Part shown: positions 1 to 6,854 of the stretch, piece by piece
Position numbering within the stretch: position 1 is the first letter of the stretch
How the letters are laid out: each line of letters begins with the position of its first letter
Assembly: GCA_002770955.1 (NCBI GenBank)
Contig: PCUH01000223.1
Coordinates: 13,168-20,976 of the forward strand
DNA from: Flavobacteriales bacterium CG18_big_fil_WC_8_21_14_2_50_32_9
GTDB lineage: Bacteria > Bacteroidota > Bacteroidia > Flavobacteriales_E > Vicingaceae
Length of the DNA stretch: 7,809 nucleotides
Direction of reading: 5' to 3'
Notes under the pieces: model-generated
What the model was told of the DNA's origin: nothing
What the model saw: the letters and a program-made list of their open reading frames with translations, nothing else
Databases searched by the model: none
Made by a program: the position numbers and the translations under genes

Positions 1-879
1 ATTTCGCCCGATTATAAAGAATTTGTTGATGCAGCTAGTTTGCGAAGAATGAGTACTATTTTACGCATGGGATTAGCTTGTGCCAAAGACTGTGTTCAAC
101 AAGCTGGCATTGAAAATCCAGATGCTATTATTGTAGGAACAGGATTAGGATGTTTAACAGATACTGAAAAATTCTTGAAAAATACAATTATAATTAGTGG
201 GCTAATTCCTCCAACATCATTTATACAATCTACGCACAACACCATTGCTGGACAAATTTCGTTATCCCTAAAAAATCACTATTACAACATGACGCATACT
301 CAAAATAGTTTGTCTTTTGAACATGCCTTAATGGACGCAATGTTGTGTTTGAATGAAGAAAAATCATCTGTGTTGGTAGGTGCTGCAGATGAAAATATAT
401 GCTTTATGGAGGAGTTGGCAAAAGAATTCAACTTTTCTGAAATAGAAAACAAATTAACTTCTGGAGCTTCATTTTTCATGTTATCAAACACAAAAAACAA
501 CACTACAAAAGCTGAGTTAATAGATAGTTGTGCTATTGGACTTAATGCTTTAACGAATGAAGAAGTAGTTGCTGATTTTCTAAAAAATAATCACCTGTTA
601 TTGAGTGATATTGATTTAGTTTTATTTAGCACTTACGGAACTCAAAAATTAGAAGAAGTAAACAAATTAGTTCACCCGATTCCTGTTTTGTCGATAGAAA
701 AATATAGTGGTTATCACTTTACTACTGCAGCATTTGGAATGCACTTGGCTACTGAAATTTTAAATCAAAAAGAAAACTTATTCGTACAAAATAAAGCTCC
801 AATTCAAAGAATTTTAGTGTATAATAATTTGGGAAATAAAAATATTGGATTAACATTATTACAAGCTATTGAAACATAA
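1..879 (+). CDS. Beta-ketoacyl synthase-like protein, chain-length-factor type (5' truncated by window edge)
   Basis: The frame is open from the first base, so the true start lies to the left; the TTG at 40 is internal, since conserved family sequence runs through it. About 292 codons are visible, ending in TAA. I recognise the ketosynthase-like family of aryl-polyene and flexirubin clusters: a Tyr-Lys then RRMS stretch near bases 13-60 and a TGLGC..DT.KFL motif near bases 136-175. The thiolase-fold active-site helix (S-L-S-F-E-H-A-L, bases 307-330) has Ser where the ketosynthase Cys should be. The usual HGTGT motif reads TYGTQ (bases 631-645), with Tyr for His. A second His (bases 715-717, before TTAAFG) is kept. 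This fits a catalytically dead chain-length factor that pairs with an active ketosynthase, like ApeC with ApeO in Escherichia coli. The pairing is inferred, because no partner is in view. The next gene overlaps its end by 11 bases. Confidence 0.85.
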   Translation: MSPDYKEFVDAASLRRMSTILRMGLACAKDCVQQAGIENPDAIIVGTGLGCLTDTEKFLKNTIIISGLIPPTSFIQSTHNTIAGQISLSLKNHYYNMTHTQNSLSFEHALMDAMLCLNEEKSSVLVGAADENICFMEELAKEFNFSEIENKLTSGASFFMLSNTKNNTTKAELIDSCAIGLNALTNEEVVADFLKNNHLLLSDIDLVLFSTYGTQKLEEVNKLVHPIPVLSIEKYSGYHFTTAAFGMHLATEILNQKENLFVQNKAPIQRILVYNNLGNKNIGLTLLQAIET

Positions 880-1633
880 CATTGCTATAATAATAACTTG
901 TGCAACACTAATTTCAGTAGTGTTTTTTTTGCATGATTCCATTTATTTTAAATGGTTAGTCGTAGGAGTGATTTTATTGTTTTTATCAATAGTTGCTCTA
1001 GGAACGAGTTTCATTCAATTGAATTATTTTGTTGAAAGTATCAACAAGGGAAATAACAAAGGAATTGCATTGACTTTTGATGATGGACCAAACGCAGCAA
1101 TTACGCCACAAATTTTAGCTATTTTAGAAAAAGAAAACATCAAAGCTACTTTTTTTATAATTGGAAATAAAATTGAACAAAATGCAGCATTATTAAAAAA
1201 AATAGATAACGAAGGACATACCATAGGGAATCATTCATATAGTCATAATAATCTGACAACCATTTATTCAACAAAAAAATTAAAAGACGACCTTATAAAA
1301 TGTAATCAACTTATTAATCAAGTTATTGCTAAAAAGCCACTATTTTTTAGACCTCCATTCGGAGTAACAACTCCTAGATACAAAAGAGCCTTAAAGCAAC
1401 TCAATATGCAATCTATTGGATGGACTATTCGGTCTTTAGACACTCAGTCAAAAAATAAAGAGTTACTTTATAAAAAAATAACCAAGCAAATTTCTGATGG
1501 TTCCATTATTTTGTTTCACGATACACAACAAATTACTCTTGATGTTTTACCAGACATTATTCAATTTTGTAAGATAAACGGTATAAATATTGTTCCTTTG
1601 CACCAATTAACAAATCACCAACCTTATGCGTAA
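869..1633 (+). CDS. Membrane-anchored polysaccharide deacetylase (NodB/CE4 domain)
   Basis: This 254-residue protein has two hydrophobic segments (about residues 4-21 and 28-52), then a NodB homology domain (about 64-245) probably facing the periplasm. CE4 motifs are present in order: TFDDGPN (69-75, Asp71 catalytic base, Asp72 metal ligand), H-S-Y-S-H (122-126, the two metal-binding His), RPPFG (161-165), Trp185 and Asp191, and LFHDT (215-219, His217). All expected catalytic and metal residues are kept, so it is probably active. CE4 enzymes remove N- or O-acetyl groups from sugars (chitin, peptidoglycan, poly-GlcNAc) or, as in ArnD, a formyl group. The substrate here is unknown. The start is TTG at 869, because an in-frame TAA at 851 blocks anything longer and later GTG/TTG codons would remove the first membrane segment. 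There is no clear ribosome-binding site. It overlaps the genes on both sides (11 and 8 bases), suggesting translational coupling in the pigment operon. Confidence 0.9.
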   Translation: MKHNIAIIITCATLISVVFFLHDSIYFKWLVVGVILLFLSIVALGTSFIQLNYFVESINKGNNKGIALTFDDGPNAAITPQILAILEKENIKATFFIIGNKIEQNAALLKKIDNEGHTIGNHSYSHNNLTTIYSTKKLKDDLIKCNQLINQVIAKKPLFFRPPFGVTTPRYKRALKQLNMQSIGWTIRSLDTQSKNKELLYKKITKQISDGSIILFHDTQQITLDVLPDIIQFCKINGINIVPLHQLTNHQPYA

Positions 1634-2258
1634 AACAACCATTTCTATTGTATTTATTGTATTATTTTTTTCAGCAATATTAAATGCTCAAGAAAAAAAG
1701 GCATTAACCAACCCTGAAAAATTTAAAACAGAACTCAAACTTCAGGCAAAAGAAACTAAATCAATTATAGCTTCTTTTAAGCAAGAAAAATTCATGAGTT
1801 TTATGAAAGAACCCCAACTATCGGAAGGCATATTTTATTATGAAAAAGCTAACAAAATGAGGTGGGAACAAAATTTACCCACCAATTATGTGATGTTAAT
1901 TAATGAAGAAACTGTTCGGATTAAAGATAATGGTAAAGAAAAAAACATGAAAGGAGCAAACAAAATGATGAGCAAAATAAATACCTTAATGCTAGGATTA
2001 GTCAACGGAGATATCATTGAAGATAACTCATTTACAACAAAATATTTTGTTTCTGATGCTTATTATATTGTACAACTAATTCCCAAACAGAAAAGGCTGC
2101 AATCAATTTTTAATACCATAGAACTTTCTTTTTCAAAAACAACTACAAGACTAAAAGTACTTACCTTTTATGAAGGTGCAGAAGATAAAAGTGTAATCAA
2201 GTTTTTTGACGAAAAGTTTAATCAACCTATTCATTCATCTATATTTTTAACATTATGA
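1626..2258 (+). CDS. LolA-like outer-membrane lipoprotein carrier / pigment carrier protein
   Basis: A 210-residue protein begins with a Sec signal peptide: Arg/Lys at 2-3, a hydrophobic core at about 5-19, and a likely cleavage after Ala21 in LNA-Q. The mature part resembles LolA: a SFKQEK segment (50-55), P..S.G.F.YE (63-73), and MRWEQNLP (78-85), followed by alternating beta-rich sequence expected of the half-barrel fold. LolA carries lipoproteins from the inner to the outer membrane. Paralogues inside aryl-polyene and flexirubin clusters, usually beside an MMPL exporter, are thought to shuttle the lipid-like pigment instead. Its position between a deacetylase and a dehydratase of the same cluster supports the paralogue role over housekeeping LolA. 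The ATG overlaps the deacetylase end by 8 bases, and its stop overlaps the next start as ATGA. The family call is firm; the cargo is inferred. Confidence 0.85.
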   Translation: MRKTTISIVFIVLFFSAILNAQEKKALTNPEKFKTELKLQAKETKSIIASFKQEKFMSFMKEPQLSEGIFYYEKANKMRWEQNLPTNYVMLINEETVRIKDNGKEKNMKGANKMMSKINTLMLGLVNGDIIEDNSFTTKYFVSDAYYIVQLIPKQKRLQSIFNTIELSFSKTTTRLKVLTFYEGAEDKSVIKFFDEKFNQPIHSSIFLTL

Positions 2259-2635
2259 CATTACTTAAAAACGATTTTTTTGAAATTGAAAAGTTAGAAC
2301 ACTCAATAGGGTTAATCGTATCAACCATTAAAATAAATTCTTCACATACCATATTTGATGGACATTTTCCCAATAATCCTATTACACCAGGAGTTGTGCA
2401 ACTACAAATAACTAAAGAAATTTTAGAAGAGGTTTTTCAAAAAGAATTACTATTAAAAGAAATGAGAAGTTGCAAGTTTTTAGCCATTCTAAATCCTAAT
2501 GAAACACCTTTTTTCGATTTAGAAATAAATTATGAACTGATAGATGACTCTACGCTTCAGATTTCAGCAAAAGGAACTACAGATGACGAAAGTAAAACTT
2601 TCTTTAAATTTACAGCCAAATATGAAATGAACTGA
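2255..2635 (+). CDS. Small hotdog-fold 3-hydroxyacyl-ACP dehydratase (FabZ-like)
   Basis: This 126-residue protein is a single hotdog domain. The FabZ signature H-T-I-F-D-G-H-F-P..P..PGV spans residues 31-47, with the catalytic His at 37. In FabZ the second catalytic residue, a Glu, sits 14 positions after that His. Here that place is Gln51 (in V-Q-L-Q-I), so the acid is missing, although the helix is otherwise well aligned. Bacteroidota pigment-cluster members, as I remember them, often look like this, so the change may be a subfamily trait and not a defect. Its likely role is to remove water from 3-hydroxyacyl-ACP intermediates so that successive double bases of the polyene chain form, i.e. 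successive C=C bonds. It is shorter than typical FabZ (about 145-150 residues), mainly at the ends. The ATG is coupled to the LolA-like gene by an ATGA overlap. It closes the first tight gene block; 91 non-coding bases follow. Confidence 0.85.
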   Translation: MTLLKNDFFEIEKLEHSIGLIVSTIKINSSHTIFDGHFPNNPITPGVVQLQITKEILEEVFQKELLLKEMRSCKFLAILNPNETPFFDLEINYELIDDSTLQISAKGTTDDESKTFFKFTAKYEMN

Positions 2636-2674
2636 GATTGAGTAGTGTCTCATTCTAAAAATGAATACAGTAAT

Positions 2675-2695
2675 CGTTTTTATTTCATAAAAATG
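2675..2695 (+). other. AT-rich perfect inverted repeat in the intergenic gap
   Basis: TTTTTAT (2677-2683) and ATAAAAA (2687-2693) are perfect inverted arms around a 3-base loop. The stem can extend by a G-U and a C-G pair to 2675-2695. It has little G+C and no following U-run, so it is a poor intrinsic terminator. It could be a weak mRNA hairpin upstream of the glycosyltransferase or simply a product of AT-rich composition. Confidence 0.35.
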
Positions 2696-2715
2696 TAATT
2701 TAACCCCATCATCCC

Positions 2716-2720
2716 AAGGA
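2716..2720 (+). promoter_or_regulatory. Shine-Dalgarno-like site for the glycosyltransferase gene
   Basis: AAGGA lies six bases before the ATG at 2727, and an in-frame TAA at 2688 rules out a longer ATG-started reading. It is the only start in this window with a recognisable purine-rich ribosome-binding sequence. Bacteroidota often initiate without one, so its presence at the first gene after the gap fits an independent, uncoupled start. Confidence 0.45.
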
Positions 2721-2726
2721 CATTTT

Positions 2727-3884
2727 ATGCAGCTTGCCTCCCAAAATAAAACCTCAACTAACGATTTAAACTTTTGTGTAATTATTCCTACCTATAATAA
2801 TGCTAAAACCCTAAAAAGAGTATTAGATGGAGTTTTGGTTTATGCTGAAAATGCACCTATAATAGTAGTGAATGATGGGAGTTCTGATGATACTTCTTCT
2901 ATCTTAAAAGAGTACAACAACAAAATAATTATTATTAACAACGAAGTTAATTTAGGCAAAGGAATTTCATTACGAAAAGCTTTTAAATATGCGTTCGAAA
3001 AAGGAATTAAACATGCCATAACCATAGATTCTGATGGGCAACATTACCCAGAAGACATTCCTATTTTTATTGAAGCTGCTATAAAGAACCCAGGTGCTTT
3101 AATTATGGGTTCTAGAAATATGAATCAAAAAGGAATTCCTGGAAAAAGCTCTTTTGGAAATAAATTTTCCAATTTTTGGTTTAAAGTGGAAACAGGAATT
3201 ACCTTGCCGGATACACAAACTGGCTTTAGGTTGTATCCTTTAGAACCAATTTCTAAAATAAAACTATTTACCACAAAATTTGAAACAGAAATTGAAGTGA
3301 TTGTGAAGTTGGCTTGGAAAAAGGTTGAAATTATTCCCATTTCAATAAATGTGTTATACGATGAAGAAGAACGGGTTTCCCACTTTAGACCATTTAAAGA
3401 CTTTACCAGAATAAGTATCCTAAACACCTATTTAGTAACACTTACATTGTTGTATTACTTGCCGTTAAGAGTACTTTCCGTTATTAAAAAAGAAGCCCTT
3501 AAAAAAGAAGAAACTAATCTCAGGAAATCGGTTTCAATAGGCTTTGGTGTATTTATGGGAATTTTACCCATTTGGGGATTTCAATTATTAGTAGGTATTC
3601 CGTTGGCAGTTTTGTTTAAGTTAAATAAAGTGTTGTTTATATCAGCTGCAAATATTAGCGTTCCTCCTGCAATTCCATTTATAATTTATTTTAGTTATCT
3701 TATGGGAACTCCATTTTTTGAAAATAAAGCACCCATTACTTCATGGAATAATTTAACTTTAGAAGCCATTCATATAAATTTTGTTCAATACTTTATAGGA
3801 GGAACATTATTAGCCATTGTTGCTGGAGCATTGTTTTTCATTACAGCATTAATTTTCCTAAAAATAGTTAGAAAAAAAGCCTAA
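2727..3884 (+). CDS. Family 2 glycosyltransferase fused to DUF2062 membrane domain
   Basis: This 385-residue protein has two parts. Residues about 16-215 form a GT-A, GT2-type domain: VIIPTYNN (18-25), NDGSSD (49-54), the DxD-type motif DSDGQH (101-106, Asp101 and Asp103 for metal and nucleotide-sugar), and QTGFRLY (164-170), which resembles dolichol/polyprenyl-phosphate sugar transferases. Residues about 266-380 resemble DUF2062, with GFGVFMGILPIWGFQ (272-286) and several hydrophobic segments (roughly 232-250, 272-297, 303-327, 352-380) that anchor it in the inner membrane. The predicted role is transfer of a sugar from a nucleotide donor to a lipid acceptor on the cytoplasmic face. GT2-DUF2062 proteins recur in Bacteroidota pigment clusters, but donor and acceptor are unknown. 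It opens the second gene block, and its stop lies 5 bases before the next ATG. A polyprenyl-phosphate glycosyltransferase acting outside the pigment pathway is the main alternative. Confidence 0.87.
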   Translation: MQLASQNKTSTNDLNFCVIIPTYNNAKTLKRVLDGVLVYAENAPIIVVNDGSSDDTSSILKEYNNKIIIINNEVNLGKGISLRKAFKYAFEKGIKHAITIDSDGQHYPEDIPIFIEAAIKNPGALIMGSRNMNQKGIPGKSSFGNKFSNFWFKVETGITLPDTQTGFRLYPLEPISKIKLFTTKFETEIEVIVKLAWKKVEIIPISINVLYDEEERVSHFRPFKDFTRISILNTYLVTLTLLYYLPLRVLSVIKKEALKKEETNLRKSVSIGFGVFMGILPIWGFQLLVGIPLAVLFKLNKVLFISAANISVPPAIPFIIYFSYLMGTPFFENKAPITSWNNLTLEAIHINFVQYFIGGTLLAIVAGALFFITALIFLKIVRKKA

Positions 3885-3889
3885 AAAAC

Positions 3890-5593
3890 ATGAATAAAAA
3901 GAACAATAGATTTCGTTTCCTTAAACTCTCTTTAAAACTGATAGGCATATTCTTATTATGTTTTATTATATATTTTATTTGGGATATTAGAATGCCTACA
4001 CCTCCTATTGACGAACGATTTTCTTTAGAACAATATGAACGAATTGAAGTTGCTCCCAACCATTTTGTAGTGGGTAATTGTTGGCTAAAAAAGAACGATT
4101 ATGGAATTTGGGAAATGTATATCGAAGGAGAACCTTATGAAAGAGGATTGATTTATGGTGTGCTGGCAAAAGAATTAATGGAAAAACAAGAAGTACATTT
4201 TGTAAATCAAATCAACGAAATTGTACCTAACAGATTTACCCTATTTTTTCTAAAAATGTTTGTGGCATGGTTTAATCGAGATATAGACCAATATGTTCCA
4301 ACAGAAAACCTAACCGAAATTTATGGGGTTTCACAATCATTCTCTGACAAATATAATTACATAGCACCTAAATATTATCGAATTTTAAATTACCATGCAG
4401 CTCATGATATTGGTCATGCCCTTAAAGATTTAAGTTTAGTTGGATGTACTTCTTTTTCTGTAAACGATAACTTATCTGCAGATAGTTCTTTGCTAATTGC
4501 TCGGAATTTTGATTTTTATATGGGAGATGAATTTGCCGAAGATAAACTTATTTTATTTGTAAAACCTTCTGAAGGATATGGCTTTTCATCCTACTCATGG
4601 GCAGGATTAACAGGCGTTGTATCTGGTATGAATGAAAAAGGATTAACAGTAACATTAAACGCTTCAAAATCTGAAATACCTACAGGTGCAAAAAATCCTA
4701 TTTCTTTATTGGCTAGAGAAATTTTACAATATGCAGCCAACATCAATGAGTCCATAGCAATTGCTGAAAAAAGGTCTGTTTTTGTTTCGGAATCATTGCT
4801 TATTGGTTCTGCAGAAGATGATAAATCTGTAGTAATTGAAAAATCGCCAGAAAAAATGGATGTGTATGATGCTAATGAAGAACTTGTTGTTTGTGCTAAT
4901 CATTACCAAGGCTCTGTTTTTCTAAATGATTCCGCCAATGTGCTGAACATTAAAAACAGTGATTCCAAGTATCGTTTTGATAGACTAACTGAATTGTTAC
5001 AACAAAATTACCCCATAGATATTTTAAAAGCAACTCAAATTTTAAGAGATAAAAAAGGAATAGATGATGCATTTATAGGTTACGGTAATCCTAAAGCTAT
5101 CAACCAATTAATAGCACATCACAGCATTGTTTTTAAACCTCATCAACGGCAATTTTGGATATCCACACAACCCTATCAATTGGGACATTTTATTGGTTAT
5201 AATTTGACTGATGTGCTAACTAAAAAAAATAGCTCAGATAACACTTATATTGATTCATTAACCATTGCTCCTGATGATTTTTTGAAGTCTGATGCTTATA
5301 AAAAATATGAAATCTTTAAAAAAATTAAACAGCGTATTCAAAAACTAGTTTTATTAGACATTCCTTTTTCTTTAAATGATACACAAGAAAAGCAATTTAT
5401 TCAAACCAATCCCGATAGTTATATTACTTTTATGACCTTAGGAGATTATCATGAAAAACGAGGTAATTTTGATAAAGCCATAGCTTATTATAAAATGGCA
5501 TTAACACAAAGTGTAGCTTCAAAAGATGAAGAAGAAATAATTAAAAAAAAGATAGAAACTTGTCAAAAACAACTCAACAAAAATGGAAACTAA
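3890..5593 (+). CDS. C45-like autoproteolytic acyltransferase/hydrolase (Ntn fold) with N-terminal membrane anchor and C-terminal TPR
   Basis: This 567-residue protein starts with a basic stretch and one membrane segment (about 14-31), likely leaving the rest in the periplasm. Residues about 60-440 resemble the peptidase C45 / choloylglycine hydrolase / acid ceramidase group of N-terminal-nucleophile enzymes. VGCTSFS (184-190) gives the predicted nucleophile Cys186, freed by self-cleavage after Gly185. ARNFDF (204-209) supplies Arg205 and Asp208, GMNEKGL (246-252) matches the family turn, and CANHY (335-339) supplies the expected Asn337. Residues about 510-540 (LGDYHEKRGNFDKAIAYYKMAL) look like one TPR. 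Such enzymes hydrolyse or transfer acyl groups on amides or esters. In a flexirubin-type cluster it could join, release or trim the polyene acyl chain; this is inference. The start is the ATG 5 bases after the previous stop. The next gene overlaps its end by 11 bases. Confidence 0.82.
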   Translation: MNKKNNRFRFLKLSLKLIGIFLLCFIIYFIWDIRMPTPPIDERFSLEQYERIEVAPNHFVVGNCWLKKNDYGIWEMYIEGEPYERGLIYGVLAKELMEKQEVHFVNQINEIVPNRFTLFFLKMFVAWFNRDIDQYVPTENLTEIYGVSQSFSDKYNYIAPKYYRILNYHAAHDIGHALKDLSLVGCTSFSVNDNLSADSSLLIARNFDFYMGDEFAEDKLILFVKPSEGYGFSSYSWAGLTGVVSGMNEKGLTVTLNASKSEIPTGAKNPISLLAREILQYAANINESIAIAEKRSVFVSESLLIGSAEDDKSVVIEKSPEKMDVYDANEELVVCANHYQGSVFLNDSANVLNIKNSDSKYRFDRLTELLQQNYPIDILKATQILRDKKGIDDAFIGYGNPKAINQLIAHHSIVFKPHQRQFWISTQPYQLGHFIGYNLTDVLTKKNSSDNTYIDSLTIAPDDFLKSDAYKKYEIFKKIKQRIQKLVLLDIPFSLNDTQEKQFIQTNPDSYITFMTLGDYHEKRGNFDKAIAYYKMALTQSVASKDEEEIIKKKIETCQKQLNKNGN

Positions 5594-6854
5594 TCTTATC
5601 CAGAACGAGAAAATTAATCAACATCAAAAGTTGAAAAACTTAATGAAGTATGTAAGCACTAATTCTACTTATTACAAACGATTGTTTTCAAAACATAAGA
5701 TAGATGCAACTGCTATTAATACTGTATCTGATTTAACAAAAATACCATTTACAACAAAAGATGATTTAGCTAATTATAATGATGAATTTTTATGTGTTGA
5801 CAAAAAACAAGTTGCCGATTTTGTTACTACTTCTGGAACGATAAGCGACCCTGTAACTTTTTATCTTACAAAAAATGATATAGACAGATTAGGTAATAAT
5901 GAAGCAGCAGCACTTAAATGTGCAGGAGGAACATCCAATGATATTTACCAATTAATGACTACGTTGGATAAACGATTTATGGCAGGATTGGCTTACTATT
6001 TAGGAGTAAGTAAATTAGATGCTGGAGCCGTTAGAGTTGGTCCTGGAGCTCCTTACCTACAATGGGAATCCATCAGACGATTTTCACCTACAGTTTTAAT
6101 AGCCATCCCCTCTTTTATTCCAAAACTAATTGAATATGCAAAAGAAAATAGCATTGATTTTAAAAATTCAAGTGTACAAGCTATCATTTGCATTGGAGAA
6201 CCCATTCGGAATGCTGATTTTACTCCCAATGAATTAGGAAAGCGTATTTTGTCGCAATGGGATGTGAAATTATTTTCAACCTATGCTTCTACAGAAATGG
6301 GAGCTGCATTTACAGAATGTATCGAAAGAAAAGGAGGACACTTAAATCCAGAAATATTGATACTCGAAGTAGTAGATGAATATGGAAAACATGTTGCTAA
6401 TGGCGAATTAGGCGAAGTAATTGTAACTACCTTAGGAGTAGAAGGAATGCCTTTGTTGAGATATAAAACTGGCGACTTGTGCCATGTTTATTATGAAGCA
6501 TGTAAATGTGGGAGAACAACACCCAGACTTGGACCGGTAATAGGTAGAAAACAACAAATGATAAAATTTAAGGGAACTACTATTTTTCCTACTGCTATTT
6601 TTGATGTATTGGATATGATGAATGAAATTACTATTTATCAAGTAGAAGTATCAAAAGATGAATTTGGTAATGATTTAATAAGCATATTACTACCAAAAGA
6701 AATAGAAAATGTTGATTTTAAACACAAATTGACATCATTATTCAAATCAAAATTAAGAGTAACCCCTCAATATCGTTTCATTGAAACTAGCATTTTAAAT
6801 AGGCAAGTGTTTAAAGAAGAAAAAAGAAAACCAGAAAAATTGATTTATGTTTGA
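5583..6854 (+). CDS. PaaK-like adenylate-forming (AMP-binding) acyl ligase
   Basis: This 423-residue protein is close to the usual length of the phenylacetate-CoA ligase family. Visible core motifs are: the P-loop TTSGTISDPV (82-91), lacking the usual Lys after the final Pro; YASTEMG (234-240) for adenine and Mg; YKTGDL (294-299) with the ribose-binding Asp; and GRKQQMIKFKGTTIFP (321-336) at the hinge. CKCGRT (307-312) matches the Cys-x-Cys-Gly typical of PaaK-like proteins. The end is Lys-rich (410-419), so the catalytic Lys is probably there but cannot be fixed by eye. It should make an acyl-AMP and pass it to CoA or to a carrier protein. In flexirubin clusters the likely substrate is an aromatic acid such as 4-coumarate from a tyrosine ammonia-lyase; that enzyme is not in view, so the substrate is inferred. 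It overlaps both neighbours (11 and 8 bases) with no clear ribosome-binding site. Confidence 0.85.
   Translation: METNLIQNEKINQHQKLKNLMKYVSTNSTYYKRLFSKHKIDATAINTVSDLTKIPFTTKDDLANYNDEFLCVDKKQVADFVTTSGTISDPVTFYLTKNDIDRLGNNEAAALKCAGGTSNDIYQLMTTLDKRFMAGLAYYLGVSKLDAGAVRVGPGAPYLQWESIRRFSPTVLIAIPSFIPKLIEYAKENSIDFKNSSVQAIICIGEPIRNADFTPNELGKRILSQWDVKLFSTYASTEMGAAFTECIERKGGHLNPEILILEVVDEYGKHVANGELGEVIVTTLGVEGMPLLRYKTGDLCHVYYEACKCGRTTPRLGPVIGRKQQMIKFKGTTIFPTAIFDVLDMMNEITIYQVEVSKDEFGNDLISILLPKEIENVDFKHKLTSLFKSKLRVTPQYRFIETSILNRQVFKEEKRKPEKLIYV

Larger units (their letters stand above)
2636..2726 (+). promoter_or_regulatory. Intergenic leader of the second gene block
   Basis: This is the only gap in the window longer than a few bases. 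It separates the block ending with the dehydratase from the block opening with the glycosyltransferase, so it is the natural place for an internal promoter or an mRNA processing site. I looked for the Bacteroidota promoter pattern (TTTG near -33, TAnnTTTG near -7) and found no good match; TAATTTAA at 2696-2703 is only a partial -7 resemblance with no TTTG upstream. Read-through from the first block remains equally possible. Confidence 0.3.

Noticed and set aside
40..42. TTG as the start of the ketosynthase-like gene
   Set aside because: The frame is open to base 1 and the residues before this codon (P-D-Y-K-E-F) continue the conserved family sequence, so the gene begins outside the window.
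1626..2258. Housekeeping LolA
   Set aside because: The carrier fold fits, but the gene is embedded with overlapping starts in a pigment-type operon, so a dedicated paralogue is more likely.
2677..2693. Rho-independent terminator after the dehydratase gene
   Set aside because: The stem is all A-T, the loop is three bases, and no T-run follows the 3' arm; it fails the usual criteria.
3125..3427. 100-codon open frame on the minus strand inside the glycosyltransferase gene
   Set aside because: It lies wholly inside a well-supported gene, has no recognisable motif and is explained as a shadow of AT-rich coding sequence. The same applies to shorter minus-strand frames at 300-503, 1024-1224, 2840-3025, 3868-4059 and 6432-6641.
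3890..5593. Classical bile-salt hydrolase or penicillin acylase
   Set aside because: The catalytic pattern is shared, but the long prosegment, membrane anchor, TPR tail and genomic context do not fit those enzymes.
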